The notes under the pieces are model-generated. The model was not told where the DNA came from. It made no database searches and worked only from the letters and a program-made list of their open reading frames with translations. This document shows positions 41,735-54,790 of a stretch of 64,000 nucleotides of DNA, one piece after another. The first letter of the stretch is position 1. Each line of letters starts with the position of its first letter. This DNA is from Acheta domesticus (lineage: Eukaryota > Arthropoda > Insecta > Orthoptera > Gryllidae). Both the position numbers and the translations under genes were made by a program. Where the stretch lies: contig JAHLJT010009355.1 of assembly GCA_031308135.1 (NCBI GenBank), positions 5,703,217-5,767,216 on the forward strand, given 5' to 3'.

Positions 41735-42659
41735 CTCAGCTCACAAACAGACTCTTGTAATGTATATATATATATAAATATTGTATGACAAATATAAACA
41801 TGATCATATTCATTTCATTGTGGTTTTTATTTGTCTCTGGTGACACCTCTCTGTGCAAAGACATCCCTCGGCTCCTCCGCCGCCACTGCATGTCTTCCTT
41901 TTCTCATTCTCCTTCCCCTGCCCGCGCACAGGGCGCACCACCGTCGCACAGTCGCATGCCCCCGTCCGCTCACAGAGCGCGCCACCGTCGCGCGGTCGCA
42001 TGCCCCCGTCCGCACACAGGGCGCGCCACCGTCGCACGGTCACCTTTCCCTGCCCGCTCACAGGGCGCGCCACCGTCGCGCGGTCCCCTTTCCCTGTTCG
42101 CTCACAGGGCGCGCCACCGTCGCACGCGCGCCCCGCCCAAGCGCGCGCACCTTCCCATCCCCTCGCTCGCCTCCACTTCTAAGCCTGCTGCCGTAGCGCA
42201 GGGCTAGCGTGCCGGCCTCCCACACCGCACCTCGCTGGTTCGCGCCCCGGCCGAGCGGGCTTTTTGAAGACCACCTCCCCCTCTTCCTCCTCCCCCCACC
42301 CACCCCCACAGCCACCCACGTGCGCTCACACCCCCCGCTGTCGACGTGTGTGCAACAGGCACCACTTCAGCCACGCGCACATCGACGCTACTTCTGGACC
42401 AGTGCTGACGTCCTCCCGACCATGACGTCCCCGGTCATGACGTCATGGGGTCATGACGTCACGGGGTCCTGACGTCACCCGGGCATGACGTCCTCGGGTC
42501 CTGACGTCACGCGGCCATGACGTCACGGGTCCCTGACGTCACCCGTCGTGTGTGACGTCATGGGGTCATGACGTCACGGGGTCATGACGTCACGGGGTCA
42601 TGACGTCACGGGGGCTCGTGACGTCATCACTGGTCCAGAAGTAGCGTACTTCTCCTACT
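41735..42659 (-). repeat. Right terminal inverted repeat (single module)
   Basis: Reverse complement of the left TIR, with only one copy of the ~580-bp module where the left has three. The outer tip ends CTCCTACT. The CRE-type GACGTC cluster lies at about 42,402-42,630, and the minisatellite at about 41,925-42,150 is built on the complement of 'gcgacggtggcgcgccctgtg'. Confidence 0.95.
42402..42630. promoter_or_regulatory. Cluster of GACGTC palindromes in right TIR
   Basis: Mirror image of the left cluster: many TGACGTCA palindromes with spacers such as 'cggggtca'. The arrangement is not identical to the left: one segment reads 'acccgtcgtgtgtgacgtc' where the left lacks the extra bases, so the two ends have drifted or been partly converted. 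Confidence 0.68.
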
Positions 42660-42665
42660 GTCCGT
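42660..42665. repeat. Right target-site duplication (GTCCGT)
   Basis: Partner of GTCAGT at 19,279-19,284, with one mismatch. The host repeat resumes immediately with 'tttgcaacattcctgaaacg', as in the uninterrupted copy near 5,500. Confidence 0.8.
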
Positions 42666-43131
42666 TTTGCAACATTCCTGAAACGTTTTGTTGTTTTGGT
42701 GATTTGTGTGGCCTTTTTCCTAATTAAAGAAATAAAAATTTATTAGAATCTTGCGATAGTATTCCGATGCGATATTAGGATCAACATTCTTACTTTTAGA
42801 CGCGCAAGTAGCCGAAAACTTCACTTTCTGTTGAAATCAAATTTTCGTTAACTTTTCTGAGTCACTTTCTCTACATGCTACCCTCGCCTCCCCATTGCAC
42901 AATAATTCAGTGACCTAGTGTGTACCCATGATTTTTTGCGGCGTTGTTTCCATTGTATTCTATTCAGCAAGGAGCTGTCATTTACTCAATTTTTTTCATT
43001 CATTTCAATGAAATACTATATGTTATTATAAGTTCATGTGACAATTCCTTGCTATTGTTCGGCACCTAAGGTACCAGACCACGTGCAAGAAAAGAAGCTG
43101 AAAAAGAATCCTACCTAAAAGGGGCCACGCG
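42666..43131. repeat. 1.1-kb host repeat, copy 2, right part
   Basis: Collinear with about 5,500-5,948 of copy 1, from 'tttgcaacattcctg' to 'aaaaggggccac', after which the flanks diverge (satellite at copy 1, unrelated sequence here). Confidence 0.88.
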
Positions 43132-45752
43132 AAGTGAAACAAAACAATGAGCGAAAACATACATGAATACACTCAAAAATATTAGAATATAACGGACACA
43201 ACGTGGATGCGCGTTTTAGCAGTCTGAGTGGGGTGGTGTACTGCCCCTAACGGAGAGCACGCCACGCCACCTACTCGAACCGATACTTGTTGGCTTCGGG
43301 TGATGCGTCTGCCTGTTCACCGGTAGGGCGTCGGGAGGGCTCGCGGCCACCAACACTATACGCAGCGCCAGGCGCGCAGCCGCACACGTGCGTCTGCGAG
43401 GCAGGGGCGCCGCTTCGACGGAGAGCGAATACGCGATTGCCATTCGTTGGTCTTGTTAAACAGCTGTGATTACAGTGTAACCCAGTTCGCGCGTGTTGGG
43501 TCCGGTTTTTGTTAAAAGTTTTCAATTGCGGACTCGTTTCCAATCGAAGAAAAAGGTCCGGTCACCCCACTCAGGTCATTACTTACCGCACCCCTTTCTC
43601 TCCAGTTTTCACATTTGGTGTTCAGGGACGACTGAAAAAGAGGGAACAGGATGTTTGAATCAAAAAGATATTTGAAAATTTATAATGCTTGTTTTCCCGT
43701 TTTTTTTTATTTGTGGCCTTGGCAAGGGAAAGGTAGTAACTTACATAACTCGGGAGTGCTCGTAAAAGCATAGATCTGTGAGTATCGAAGCAACGGCAAT
43801 TTTATGTTCCTGAATTATTGCGATGCTTAGTCGTCGTCTGATATGTTCAGGTATTTTTTCATTGTATTTTTCTGAGATCGCGTGGCATTTTATTTTTATT
43901 CTTTTGCTGAAATCATTTCCGTGAGCATGTTGAAACTTGATGTCTGCGCTGCGCGATACCTGTCATACACGTTGGGTGTAATGGGAGCAATGCTTTGAGC
44001 TCCTGCCTGAGCGGTAAGTATCATGACATTATTTTCGCCGTGTCTATAACAAGTGCCTATTCAGAAAATGCAATAATTTGCCTATCTCCAATCGACTGTC
44101 ACAATCTTTCAAATAGAAAGAGATAATGCAGGAGACGTTTGTAGGGAAATAAAAAAATTTGAGAACCTTAGAAAATGGAAAAGAATGACAAAGATTTTCT
44201 AAATATTTTTGGTGAAAAAGTAAAATATATGTATTGTTTTAGAACTACCCAAATAAATTTGTGGAAGTTGCATATCATGTTATTCACCATAATAATAAGT
44301 GGTCAATGATTTTTGCGTGAACTTGTGTGAGGCATGGTCGTGAGTACCTGTTGAGGGCACTCCCGGGATAATTTGAGTGTTTTTAGGATTTGCATGGAGA
44401 AACTGTTCGGTGGCATGCTAATGCCATTTATTTGTCCCAATTGCTCGTCACCCAATTTTTAAACTGTTTTTGACGTAAATAAATAAATGCCACTGTAACA
44501 TTATGTACTATATCCAGTAAGTACAAATGAAATGCGGCGAACAGCCAAGATCTATGAGCGAAGTAAAAGGTCTGGCATCCCACCAGTCATTACTACCACA
44601 CCTCTCTCTCTCTCCTCCTCCTCCAATGAAAACACCAGCACCATTTTTTCAATTTGGTGAACTGGCGATCTGAAAAAGTGGGAATGATGTTTGATTCAAA
44701 ATATCTCGTGAGTCATTGTATAATGCCATGTGTCATGATTGGGTATTTGGGTGGTCGATGTGGTGGGTGGGGTGGTATGAGTTTAAGGGGAAGAAGACCT
44801 CAATTCTCGAAATTGATTACGATTAGATATTCGGAGAAAGTGTTTGAAATATAATTTCTGTATGTTCTGGCTAACAAGAGATTCACCTAGTATTGCAAGA
44901 GGAATGTAAGCTTGTTTTACAAAAATGTGGGTCAGTTAGAGAGAGTACAAGCCACAATTTTGAGTTTGTTTAAGCTGCCCTATACTAGTAATTCACTTGG
45001 ACGAACCTTCCCGTTCAGTATTTAGGTTTCCATTTTCTAGCCCTGTGGGAAGGATAACACCTGAATTTTTTGTGTCTTGTTTCGCTCTCCATTGATTTGC
45101 ACGTGTTTAGGCAAAGTAACACAGCTGACAGTGAATTTATCACAAGCCCTTGTTCTGGTTCTTTAAATCTATTCCGTGACATATCAAAGTAGCTCTCTGC
45201 GAGTATTTTCATATTTTGAATTCCATTACCAATTTGTGATTTGCAAACAGAAATGCTGGGTGCAGCCGACTGCTAATTTTTGTGTTGGGCCGAAGCACGA
45301 CTTTGCCCTAACCGTGCTCTGAGTCAGAGTTTTCAATTCGTAGTTTCCTACAGTGCGACTTTGCTATTAGGTGCGCTGCAATCGTGGAAAATTCTGCTCG
45401 GCCCCGACGGGCTCTCACTCGCCGGGGAACTCGCACTGAATTCCGCTGGAACGCGCCGTTTCAAGGTCTCGCCCTGCGAAGGCATGCTTTCCAGTCTCGT
45501 TGAAATAGTCGGTTGTGATGGCTCGCTCGTAAGTTCACTCTGAAACACAAAAATGGTATGTATGGCACGTACGTAAAATGTGTCAAACTGTTATGTGCTT
45601 CGTGTATCCTGAGCCCTTCTTCCAATGAAGAACGTATGTATTGTGCTTGTCATTTTCAGAGGATTCCGCAACCGCGCACACTGCTTCAGTTTTCTTGAGG
45701 GTTTACCAGCCGTTTATCAAGAGAGAACTGTCACAAGTGATTTGTGCTCAGC
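43132..45752. other. Host DNA, no gene supported
   Basis: A GC-richer patch at about 43,245-43,450 has overlapping frames on both strands without recognisable product. A ~130-bp dispersed repeat occurs at 43,556-43,685 and again at 44,570-44,706 ('ggtc.gg.....ccca', 'tcattact.accac', 'ctgaaaaag.ggga.....atgtttga'). The rest is AT-rich. An 87-codon frame at 45,280-45,543 is in a GC-richer stretch but has no context. Confidence 0.45.
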
Positions 45753-45852
45753 NNNNNNNNNNNNNNNNNNNNNNNNNNNNNNNNNNNNNNNNNNNNNNNN
45801 NNNNNNNNNNNNNNNNNNNNNNNNNNNNNNNNNNNNNNNNNNNNNNNNNNNN
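45753..45852. other. Assembly gap (100 N)
   Basis: One hundred consecutive N, the usual size for a scaffold gap of unknown length. Open frames that run through it are artefacts. Confidence 0.99.
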
Positions 45853-47153
45853 AATGGAGCTTCTTCTATTCGTTCAAGTGAATTCAGCTTGCAAATTTTT
45901 GGTTTGGACTCTTCTTTCCAGGAAATCTCTTTCGCTATCTCGAAATCGGCTGAACCAACAATGGCGCTGATAAGTATAATAGACACCTTAGATTACATCC
46001 TCACAATGGCTGACATTACAATTTTTGAGCGAAGAAATCGAATAGGCTACTCAAGAATTGTGTGGATAACATTTGTTGCATCTCGCAAACATTATTTGAA
46101 GCAAGTACTATTAAAATAATACTAAAATAGAAATGAGTGAAAAATGCATTAAAAGTGGCAAGAAAAAGTAAACAGTGACTTATTAATCGAAATCGACGAA
46201 AAATGCAAACAACATGACAAATAAAATTGGTCATTTCCTTTCTTCATAACGTAAAATTAATGTCTATACTAAATGGCTTTGTTTTAAAGTGAAAAAGAAA
46301 AAATGACATATCATTAAAATCCCCTCTACTTAGCATCAGCCATTGAAGTTGTTCTATGCTTTGCCAATACGACTGAGGTGATCACATACTCATTAGTAAA
46401 AGTTAAATTAATTAATTTCAAGTTAATTTGATATTCAATAGAGACGTCGTTTTTAACAAAGAGGTCCTATCCCTGAACATTTCCACCCAAACCAATCGAC
46501 TCCCAAGTTATGATGATCAAAGAATGACAGATGGGACTTGCAGACAAGGACACTTCGCAATCATAAAATACGTAGTTTTTATAATGACTTCTTTTAATTC
46601 CCTACATTTGTGTAAAGTTTGATTCAGTAACGCTCTGAAACTTTTGCAAGAACACAAAATTGTGCTCAAAGAAATTTTTAGAATATTCATTTTCAATAAC
46701 ATTCACACATTAATTCACAATAATTCTTAAAGTATTATTATCAAGCTGTTGTAGAAGCAGTTGAGAATTTTTTTTGTTGAACTTTAGAAGTGTGTTTTGA
46801 TTTAGAAGATGCCTCGGTTAATAGCGATGTGTCGCCTATCCGCTTCATAAATTTTTTTGCCCATGGAGTTACGGAGCTGTTGACTCTGCCTGGCTGCCGG
46901 CTGTCGGCGTTCTTGGCCGGCCCCAAAATTATCTCAGATACGAGATATCCAGTTGCATACATGATGTGATTGATTTCAGTAATTTATTGATATCTACTCG
47001 GTGTCTGTACAACCTCATTTAAGACAGAATTAGCTGTCTCTACCACTCTCTTCGCTTTAGCATTTCGTAACTTCTCAACAGTGCAGGAGATTCGAATGTA
47101 AGTATACGAACTCGTTCTACCTCGTGTTGGAGGAGGTTCACATCATCTCTTTA

Positions 47154-47187
<34 letters not shown>

Positions 47188-47280
47188 TCCATTACATTAC
47201 GACTAAAGATCTTACGAGTCGGCTGAATATAAAATCTACTCCAGGTTGCAACCAGCTACCTAAGGAGTAGATCCGGTGGA
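45853..47280. other. Host DNA, no gene seen
   Basis: AT-rich with short scattered frames only. A (ATT)n microsatellite at 47,154-47,188 lies at the 3' side of the LINE relic that follows and could be its tail. Confidence 0.5.
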
Positions 47281-47898
47281 CTATCAGTGCCTCTACAATA
47301 CTTACGCAAAATGTGGGCTATTCCAAATAAAGCGATTTCTTGCACTTCCCAGTCTTTTGAATTATCTGGGAGTTTAGACAAGTGTTATACACAAATTTTG
47401 CGGAACAAATCCCAGAGCTCCGATAACTATCGGGACGACCTGTGCTTTTACGCCCCACATTCGGCTGATCTCAATTTCCAAACTCTTGTATTTAAGACGT
47501 TTCTCTGCCTCCTTGGTAACGACGTTTTGATTGCAAGGTACAGCAACATCGACAAGTAAACACGATTTATTCTCCAAATCCCAGATGACTATATCCGGTT
47601 TGTTTGCCGCTATCGTGCGATCAGTTTGAATTTGTTGGTCGTACAATATCGTACACAATCCAACAGGCGTCACCGGTTTTGGTGAGTGTTCATACCACTT
47701 GGGGCATGTGTTCGGAACTTCGAGGGCGGTGCAGATCTGCCAGTGGAGGTAGCTACATACCCTATCGTGTCTTTTCAAGTATTCGGTCTTTGCTAGGATT
47801 GGACAAGCTGAGACAATATGATCAATGGTTTCAACGTGTTCCTGACAAATGCGGCATTTATCATCTTGGGAAATTTTGAGAACCGCTTTATCATAATG
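47281..47898 (-). mobile_element. Non-LTR retrotransposon relic (C-terminal CCHC and endonuclease-like end)
   Basis: On the minus strand the frame runs from about 47,898. It encodes a zinc knuckle 'CRICQEHVETIDHIVSACP' followed by 'YLKRHDRVCSYLHWQIC', then 'KPDIVIWDLENKSCLLVDVA', 'EKRLKYKSLEIEISRMWGVK' and 'VPIVIGALG'. This is the well-known C-terminal end of a widespread invertebrate non-LTR retrotransposon polyprotein. The reverse transcriptase core is missing upstream, where a (ATT)n run (47,902-47,936) begins. It is truncated and dead, but this last segment of the frame is largely open, so the insertion is probably not very old. Confidence 0.88.
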
Positions 47899-47900
47899 TC

Positions 47901-47936
<36 letters not shown>

Positions 47937-49590
47937 GACCTTAAATACCCTAATTTCTTCAAGTAGAAGATTCTACGAGTATGTGCGAGTGAGTAAAAAA
48001 CTAAAATACCTCCGACTTCATTGACTTGCAATTTACCTTTCACTCACCACATCGTCGTCGATTGTATTATCATCTCTATACTCGTACAGCAGATTGCAGG
48101 GAAAGCATTACATTCACACGTATTATCATCTGATCGACACCACTTCATCAAAGTGTGAGTGATTTTTTTCATGTCTATCATCAATTTCTCTTTTTTATTA
48201 AACCAAGTTCGTTTTAATCAACCCTCAATGAAATAAAATATTAGTTTGAGCATGAAAAAATATACAATGCCCCAGTCTTAAAAATTAAAATTGCATTCAC
48301 TTCATTAATCTGTAGCGCCATCATTTTCACCCTTCTCTTCTCCATTGATATCTGTGACACGTTCTTTTGGTGTATTAAAATATACGTTTTAGGTATGGAA
48401 GGCTTAAAAGAACAACAAGACGAGGAATAACGTCTTCGAACTTGAATCATCGAAGTCGACAACCGAATATACTAGTAGTTATTGACTTCATGAAGCCGAT
48501 ACAGAACGAATAAAGGACGCGTTTGAGGTTTAAAAATTGAGGCAACAGACGAGTTATATGGTGTAACAAGCCAAGTCCATTATTTGCGATATCGTCCGTT
48601 CAATACACAAAACGATCTTCGTACGAGAAAAATTCATAGGAATTACAATTATTGTACATGGGAATTATATATGGTTTCTTTGAATAAAAGTAACGACACG
48701 CCATCTTTTGATACAGCTCACTTTCCGTCGATTATTCTTAACAAACGCGGGCTGTAAATCCCGTAACGGACACCGGATGGTAAGATTGGCTTTACGTTTC
48801 TCTTTTTTGTTACGTTATGTCGATGTAACAGAGCAGTCTAACGAAACTTATTTAACTTCACAGTCATGACAATTATCGAATCCCTTTGTAGTATTTCGCT
48901 CCTTAATTTAATCCTTGGTTTGACATTCGCACATCGCCGGAGTCATGGGAGCCATGCCTGTTTCAACGTGATGTGAGGATAAAAGGTAAATCCATGACGC
49001 AGCTCTGAGGATGTGATTAGCCACACGATGGGGAACAAAGGCTCTTAATACTGTGTTTAAGGTATTAGTGCAGTTTTCGGAGAGCCTACTCAGTTGGTGT
49101 CGAAAAATCACCAGATTCGAACGTCAAATCTTGAACTTCTCGGTCTTCAGTCGCAGACTTACAATTCGACGGTGTTATGCATCAACCAGCTAAGCGCCAT
49201 TTTTGAAAAATATGAGATATGGACGCCATCAGTTGCATTGGACCATGTTCTATGTGTACGCAAAATTTTGGCACCGAGTCCGTAAAAATAGCCTTATAAT
49301 TAACGAAAAATATAAACGCTATCAGTCACATCAGGAATTTTATGTTTCGCAACAACCGGCTATAAACCTAGATCTTCGAATCTGCTGTTCTTAATTTCAC
49401 ATGATGCAGGTAAGCGCCAGATATACCACCCATGTTTGTGTAGTTTGGCGCTTCAATGAATGAAATAATTAAATTACAGTTTTTAGAGCTGAAAACGTAA
49501 TAAAACCTTTGAACACGATTATCTCCAAACTTGTATAATGTCGCATAGCCGGTTGATGCACAACACCGTCCAATTCCGTACGCAAACGCA
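47899..49590. other. Host DNA, no gene seen
   Basis: A (ATT)n microsatellite at 47,902-47,936, then AT-rich sequence with short unconvincing frames. Confidence 0.5.
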
Positions 49591-49870
49591 TCCGTATTCC
49601 TTTTACAAATTCGTGAGCGGTCGTCCGCTGGTGCCGCGCCGGGCCGCGCCGCGCCGTGTCATCGCCGTCGAGAGTGGCGCTCGCGCGCCTCTCGGAATGC
49701 GCCGGGGAGAAAGCATCATTCACCTCGATCAAGCGCGAGCGCGTACTTTTTCCGGGGCGCCGGGGCGGTGGCCGCTAACTGGGTCCCGGGACAAGGTTAA
49801 CGCCAGCAGCCTCCATTCTGCGTTTCCCAGGGACCCGGCAATTTGCACGCCCGAGAGAAAGTACTGGTAA
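49591..49870. other. CpG-rich segment
   Basis: About 280 bp of GC- and CpG-rich sequence ('gccgcgccgggccgcgccgcgcc') in an AT-rich surrounding. Frames are open on both strands because of composition. It could be a promoter-associated CpG-rich first exon of a host gene, but no splice donor with a downstream exon is evident. Confidence 0.35.
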
Positions 49871-51939
49871 TGGCAGACTCGTTTTATTATGGTAGCTGGA
49901 GGGGAATCAAACAACTATTGATATTTTACTTCAATATTATTGATTACAAAATGTATTTTTTTGTTTACAAGAAGCCACTTAGTAACATCGTAGTACCAAC
50001 ATTTCTTTAGTTCGTTTATATGAAATTTCTCTTATATTGTGGTGCCATTCTCTCAACAATGTTTTTTCCTATTCCTCTGGAAAATGTCTTATTTTTTAAT
50101 ATAAGACGAAATTTCAGACAGGTCTTACATGCAGCTAAAAGTTGAACACGCCAAAAAGTGTTATTGTGTACGTACATTGTCAAGAATTATCGAGAATGTC
50201 AACATTAATAGGAAAATTATTAACGTAATAATGTGGGCGAATTTCTGTTGATTCATAAATTCGTTTTCTACATTTCTAATTGAAAATATTTTCTGCTTAC
50301 ATTCTAATGTACTCTACATTCATGACAAGAATAACAAGCAAATTGCCACACCAGCAAAGTTTCACAAGGTTACGACCACTCCCGTTCGTCACCTTCGAAA
50401 CTCGAGTGCAACGGATGTAATGCATTTTTAGTATGTTAAGGTTCAAGATAGAAATATTGCTCATTTTCGAATTGGTCGCTTAATCCGCACCAATTATTAG
50501 ACAGACAGAATGGATAAACTGAAGTTACAAAACCGCTGACTAAAGTAACGATATTGGAGCCACTGCGACGGATCTTATGTGTTGCGAAAAGTACTTTACC
50601 ACAAAAATGTATCGTAAAATATGCGTGGCATAGACTCAGAGTTGTATTACATAAATCATGAAGGTCGGAGGTCTGAACCTCATCTCCCGAAGTCGAGAAT
50701 ACATAGAGAAGGGTCAACTCTCGAATATAGTGGTTAGGTTAGGTGGTATTGTGTAAATAGAAATGTGTGACAATGTGAAATTACAAACGATAAACATTGT
50801 CTCTCACCTTTCGTCTAATCCTTTTTTATGAAATTATCTGGTATTATACATATATGAACATTATTTGGCTAAAGCCCGATGCTTGGAAGCTGTTTCTACT
50901 TCAAACTTCATCCACCAATTTTGATTAATATAAAGATTAACATGTTAATTCGCGATACACTTTGATTTGATTGAACCCATACGAGACACTAATCGTAATA
51001 TACACACGAGATTGACATATGTGATACATGATCTCAATTATTTTTAAACCATTTTGATGCAACTCAAAGACAAACAAATTTGGTTTTTTTCTAGATTTAC
51101 TTTAAATGAAATCGTGTATACTTACAAAAATGTAAATTTGCCATTTTGGTCACAATTATCAAATCATCACTGTCATGAAATATATCATCCACCTAATTAT
51201 TTCGTTTAATTCTCTCATATTGTGACAAGAGTATTCTCAGAAAAACGTTTAGAATTAAACAATCTGTATCTGAAGGCTTAGAAATTTCATCGATGAGATT
51301 TCCAATGTTACGGAGATGTAAATGTTTAAAAAAGTTATTTAGCACTTGTAAACATTAATTACAGTTTCAAATGAATCCATCACTAGTTAAGTCTCTAAAA
51401 ATACTTCTTGTTCCCTTCTTCAATGTTGAACCACGAGAATTAACAAAAGAAACCAATAGAAGGAGTAAATGAAAAACTCCGAACTTCCGTTACAGTTTTG
51501 TCATAAATTAACACATCGAATTCGGTGTTAAATTCTGAATCCATATAAACGGAAAGAATCTGAGCAAGTATTCAAAACAATTTTCTACATCATCTGCTCT
51601 TAAACCTCTTCAATGAACAATATACTTGTAAAAGAAAATGAACACATTTTATTGGAAGCTGCGAGATGAACGCCTTGATGATTCCTCTATTCCGCAACAC
51701 ATCATCAGAAGTTTCTACATTTAACTTCAAGCAAAGCGAAGCAACCAGCACGTCATGTAGTAGTGGATAGCATGAGTTACACGTTCTGTATTCTACAACA
51801 CTTCGTATGGGCATTTCCAAAAAGCAACAACAAAAGAAAAAAAGAGTGTAATCTTAATATGAAGAAACCATCAGCAACACTCATGACGATTTCCTCTCCC
51901 AGCAGATTCCAGTGTGTAGGTCAAGCATTTTGTTTTGCT
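49871..51939. other. Host DNA, no gene seen
   Basis: AT-rich. The 93-codon minus frame at 50,436-50,717 and the 76-codon minus frame at 51,590-51,820 show no recognisable product. Confidence 0.5.
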
Positions 51940-52345
51940 CCTTTGTTTTTGTCCGTCGAGAGCTCCCTCGGAAGAAAGCAGACGAAATCGCGTCGGCCTC
52001 TTGCGCGGACACCCGTAACACGTTCTTTCCTTCCTCCCTCCCCCCCCCCCGCCCGCGCCCTTGCACCTGACACTCCGCCGCCGCCGCGGAAGGAGGCTAC
52101 GCGTTCGCGGTTTCACCGCGGAAAGAGAAATGTCGTCGCGGGTAAAATCGAGATCATCGGGTCACAACAAAAGGGACATCGCCCTCCGCGAGGACGCACG
52201 CACGCACGCGGGCGCGGGCGCGGGGGCTGGGACGGGGGCGGCGCGGCGCGGCGTGCAGTGAGGCGGCGCCGCCGGCCCCCGGCCGCATCCGAAAAGCAAC
52301 CAGCGACAAGACCGCCACGTTTTTGCGACGGCCGCTACAAAAGAC
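51940..52345. other. CpG-rich segment
   Basis: About 400 bp, strongly CpG-rich, with C-runs and '(acgc)n'/'gcgggcgcggg' stretches. It resembles a promoter or first-exon CpG cluster; frames on both strands are compositional. No exon can be assigned. Confidence 0.35.
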
Positions 52346-54279
52346 TTGGTCATTAGCCGTGGCTTTGGGACAGAGCCGTTACGTTAAATGCCAGATGCCC
52401 CGGGGAGTTCGTGGAAATATGGTTTCACAATGCCTGCATCAGCATTAGAACGATGAGACCCGACCGACATCGCTGACGTCAAGCACAAAACGTGAGTTAC
52501 CAAAAGGCTCCATCTCAGAAAACAGGTCAACATACCTGACCAAAATCTCTCTTGAAGTTTATGTACTCAGAATATAACGAAACAGATTTTGTCTTCCGAC
52601 TGGTAAGCATAAATACAAAGTCAAATCTACCAAAATCATAACAAGCAAATGAACTTTCACATGACAGAAGGAATCTTCTGTCGAAATATTTGTAGCCGGT
52701 TTGGGTGGATCGTCTATATCAGCACAAACGTTTAATTCAAAGTAGTAAATACTATTCTCATTTGACGATGCGTGGAATCGGAGTATTAATCGTCCTGGCT
52801 TCCGGATTAAATAGAAAAGTTTAATAACTGTGACTATCCCCAACACATCTTACAATAATTGACCATTTAAACCATTAACATATAAAATTACTGATAAATA
52901 TTTTATTAGTTATCCGTGTCGTTCGAACCTCTAGGAATACTCCTCTAATTGCGGTGGAAGGACAAGTCACCATTTCAAATTCGAGGTTCGCGACAATTTT
53001 AATATTCAAACTTATCCTTAAAATGTATTTTTGACAGCTAATGTAGTGCCAGTTATTGTTCGTTTTCATTCGCAGTACTTATAAACATTTGGTGGAGTTG
53101 GCCACATACTACATATTACTATCGAAGTTGTGAAGACAAGAAGGTAACGATAAAAGTGATAAGATACAACCTAATTCCTTGATCTCTTAAAGGATTCTAG
53201 AAAATTGTTCTCAATCTCAGCTTAAGGATCAAATACAAGTTTCGTTTGTTTTTTAACCAAAAGCTAACGTATCGGCTATTTATTTCACACCATGCGGTAA
53301 TACAGACCTATTTGATTTGCCCGTTTTCCATGCTGCTTCACTTCCATCACATATGAACCTCAATCCATCCCATTCAGTAATAGTTTGAAGCGATGCTTCT
53401 CACCTATGATTCTAATGTCTTTTAAATGCGTTGACTTTCCAGAATCATATCGTACATATATGATATTGTCTTGTCACTTTCAAAGACGAAATATTCGGGA
53501 AATTATGCTCCTGAGTGGCATAATCATTGTACTGTATGGATGTTTTTTCAAAGAGGTGAAGCAGATTTGAACTCACATAATACATATGAGAAATTATCAC
53601 ATTTCTCAACCAGTTCTGTCATTGATGAACTCGTATGTCTCTGATGCAAAAGTAGTTGTAAAATGCTCAGAAAAGTTATTACTTTTATAATGTATTAATG
53701 TTCATAGCTTTTTAGAGTTAACTACTCCAGACTTTCGAACGACGCAAACATAAATTTTATTGGTACTGGTTCAGCATTTTTAGAGATTTCGGGCGTACAA
53801 AACTAGAACTTCTCCCTTTCTGTATTGATATAGATATTTTTAATGAGTTTGTTTTTTACTGTCACAATAATTATTGTTCACGATTCCATTGAATTATTTA
53901 CAGTTATGCATTAACAAGTTAACAGTTGGAATAATAATGGTAAAATGCATTCAAAATTCAAGTGAGTTACAGCAATTATTTTAGATTGCATTCAAGCATC
54001 ATTTCGTATTACTTTTCAAAATAGTTTTCAGGGTACTTCATTTTAGTCGCAAATACTACTTCAGGAATTTGTTGTTAGTGATTATCTAGTCACTTCTGTA
54101 ACCCAACACTTCCTTTGGGAGTTCCTCAGATCGCTCTATAAACATGACAAAGGTTCAGCACGGTCAGAGACAAGCATCGAGACCCAGATTGAAATTCATA
54201 CCTGCAACTTTTTGAACAAAACGATGAGCCGATATGAGTACACCTGGAAATCCTTAGGGGTGGCGACTACTTCGAAGTT
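52346..54279. other. Host DNA, no gene seen
   Basis: AT-rich, short frames only. Confidence 0.5.
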
Positions 54280-54790
54280 AAAATTTTGGCCCGGACCTGG
54301 GCACTGGTTCGCACTGTGAGGCGTCACGAGCGGTCCGCCGCTTCCTTCCCTGTGACGCAGCACTGCAAGCGCGCACTACGCTGGAGGCGGCCGACAGCTT
54401 TCATTTCCGCAGCAGTTTTCGAGGTTACTTTTGCTCCAATGGCGCGGTTCATCGTTCGCTTGCGCTAGTTTTCGGCTCTTGATGTGCGTTTTTTCCATCG
54501 TTCCGCTCGAAGCCTCGCGAGCGCGTAAGTGTCTCTTGGACGCTCTTCCGACGGCTTTCATTTCCGCCACTGGTCGGGTCAGGGCCAACTGTTTTCGAAG
54601 CTACTTTTGCTACGGAGTTGCAGTTCAACGTTCGCTTGTGCTAGATTCGCTTGCACTAGTTTCCCCTTCCTTCAATGCTGCGTTTCTTCAATCGTACTTT
54701 CCAGAAGTTCACGACCTTCTAGAGAGTACACCGCTTGGACTGGGGCCACTTGTGTGTCGGCTGGCACGGCGTAGAACCTCTAATTCCCAT
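54280..54790. repeat. GC-richer segment with a 157-bp tandem duplication
   Basis: 'ctttcatttccgc' occurs near 54,398 and 54,555. Each is followed by 'gttttcgaggttacttttgctcc' or 'gttttcgaagctacttttgctac', then 'ttc(a/c)tcgttcgcttg.gctag' or its close variant. Diverged duplicate; no coding call. Confidence 0.7.

Larger units (their letters stand above)
19285..42659. mobile_element. Full-length Polinton/Maverick (adintovirus-like) element
   Basis: A 23,375-bp unit starts with AGTAGGAGAAG and ends with its reverse complement. It is bounded by 6-bp target duplications and interrupts a host repeat whose uninterrupted copy is at 4849-5950. It carries protein-primed DNA polymerase B, retrovirus-type integrase, packaging ATPase, adenain-like protease and capsid genes, which together define Polintons. 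Base composition is clearly GC-richer than the flanks. Genes face both ways: early/replication-type genes and accessory genes lie mostly on the minus strand, with the fibre-protease-penton-capsid cluster on the plus strand. Several morphogenesis genes are frameshifted, so this copy probably cannot make virions on its own, although its polymerase and integrase frames are intact. Confidence 0.97.

Noticed and set aside
45625..46119. 164-codon ORF crossing the N gap
   Set aside because: It exists only because N is read through; gap length is arbitrary.
49538..49870. Host coding exon in the CpG-rich segment
   Set aside because: Open on both strands, no donor or acceptor pair, no recognisable protein.
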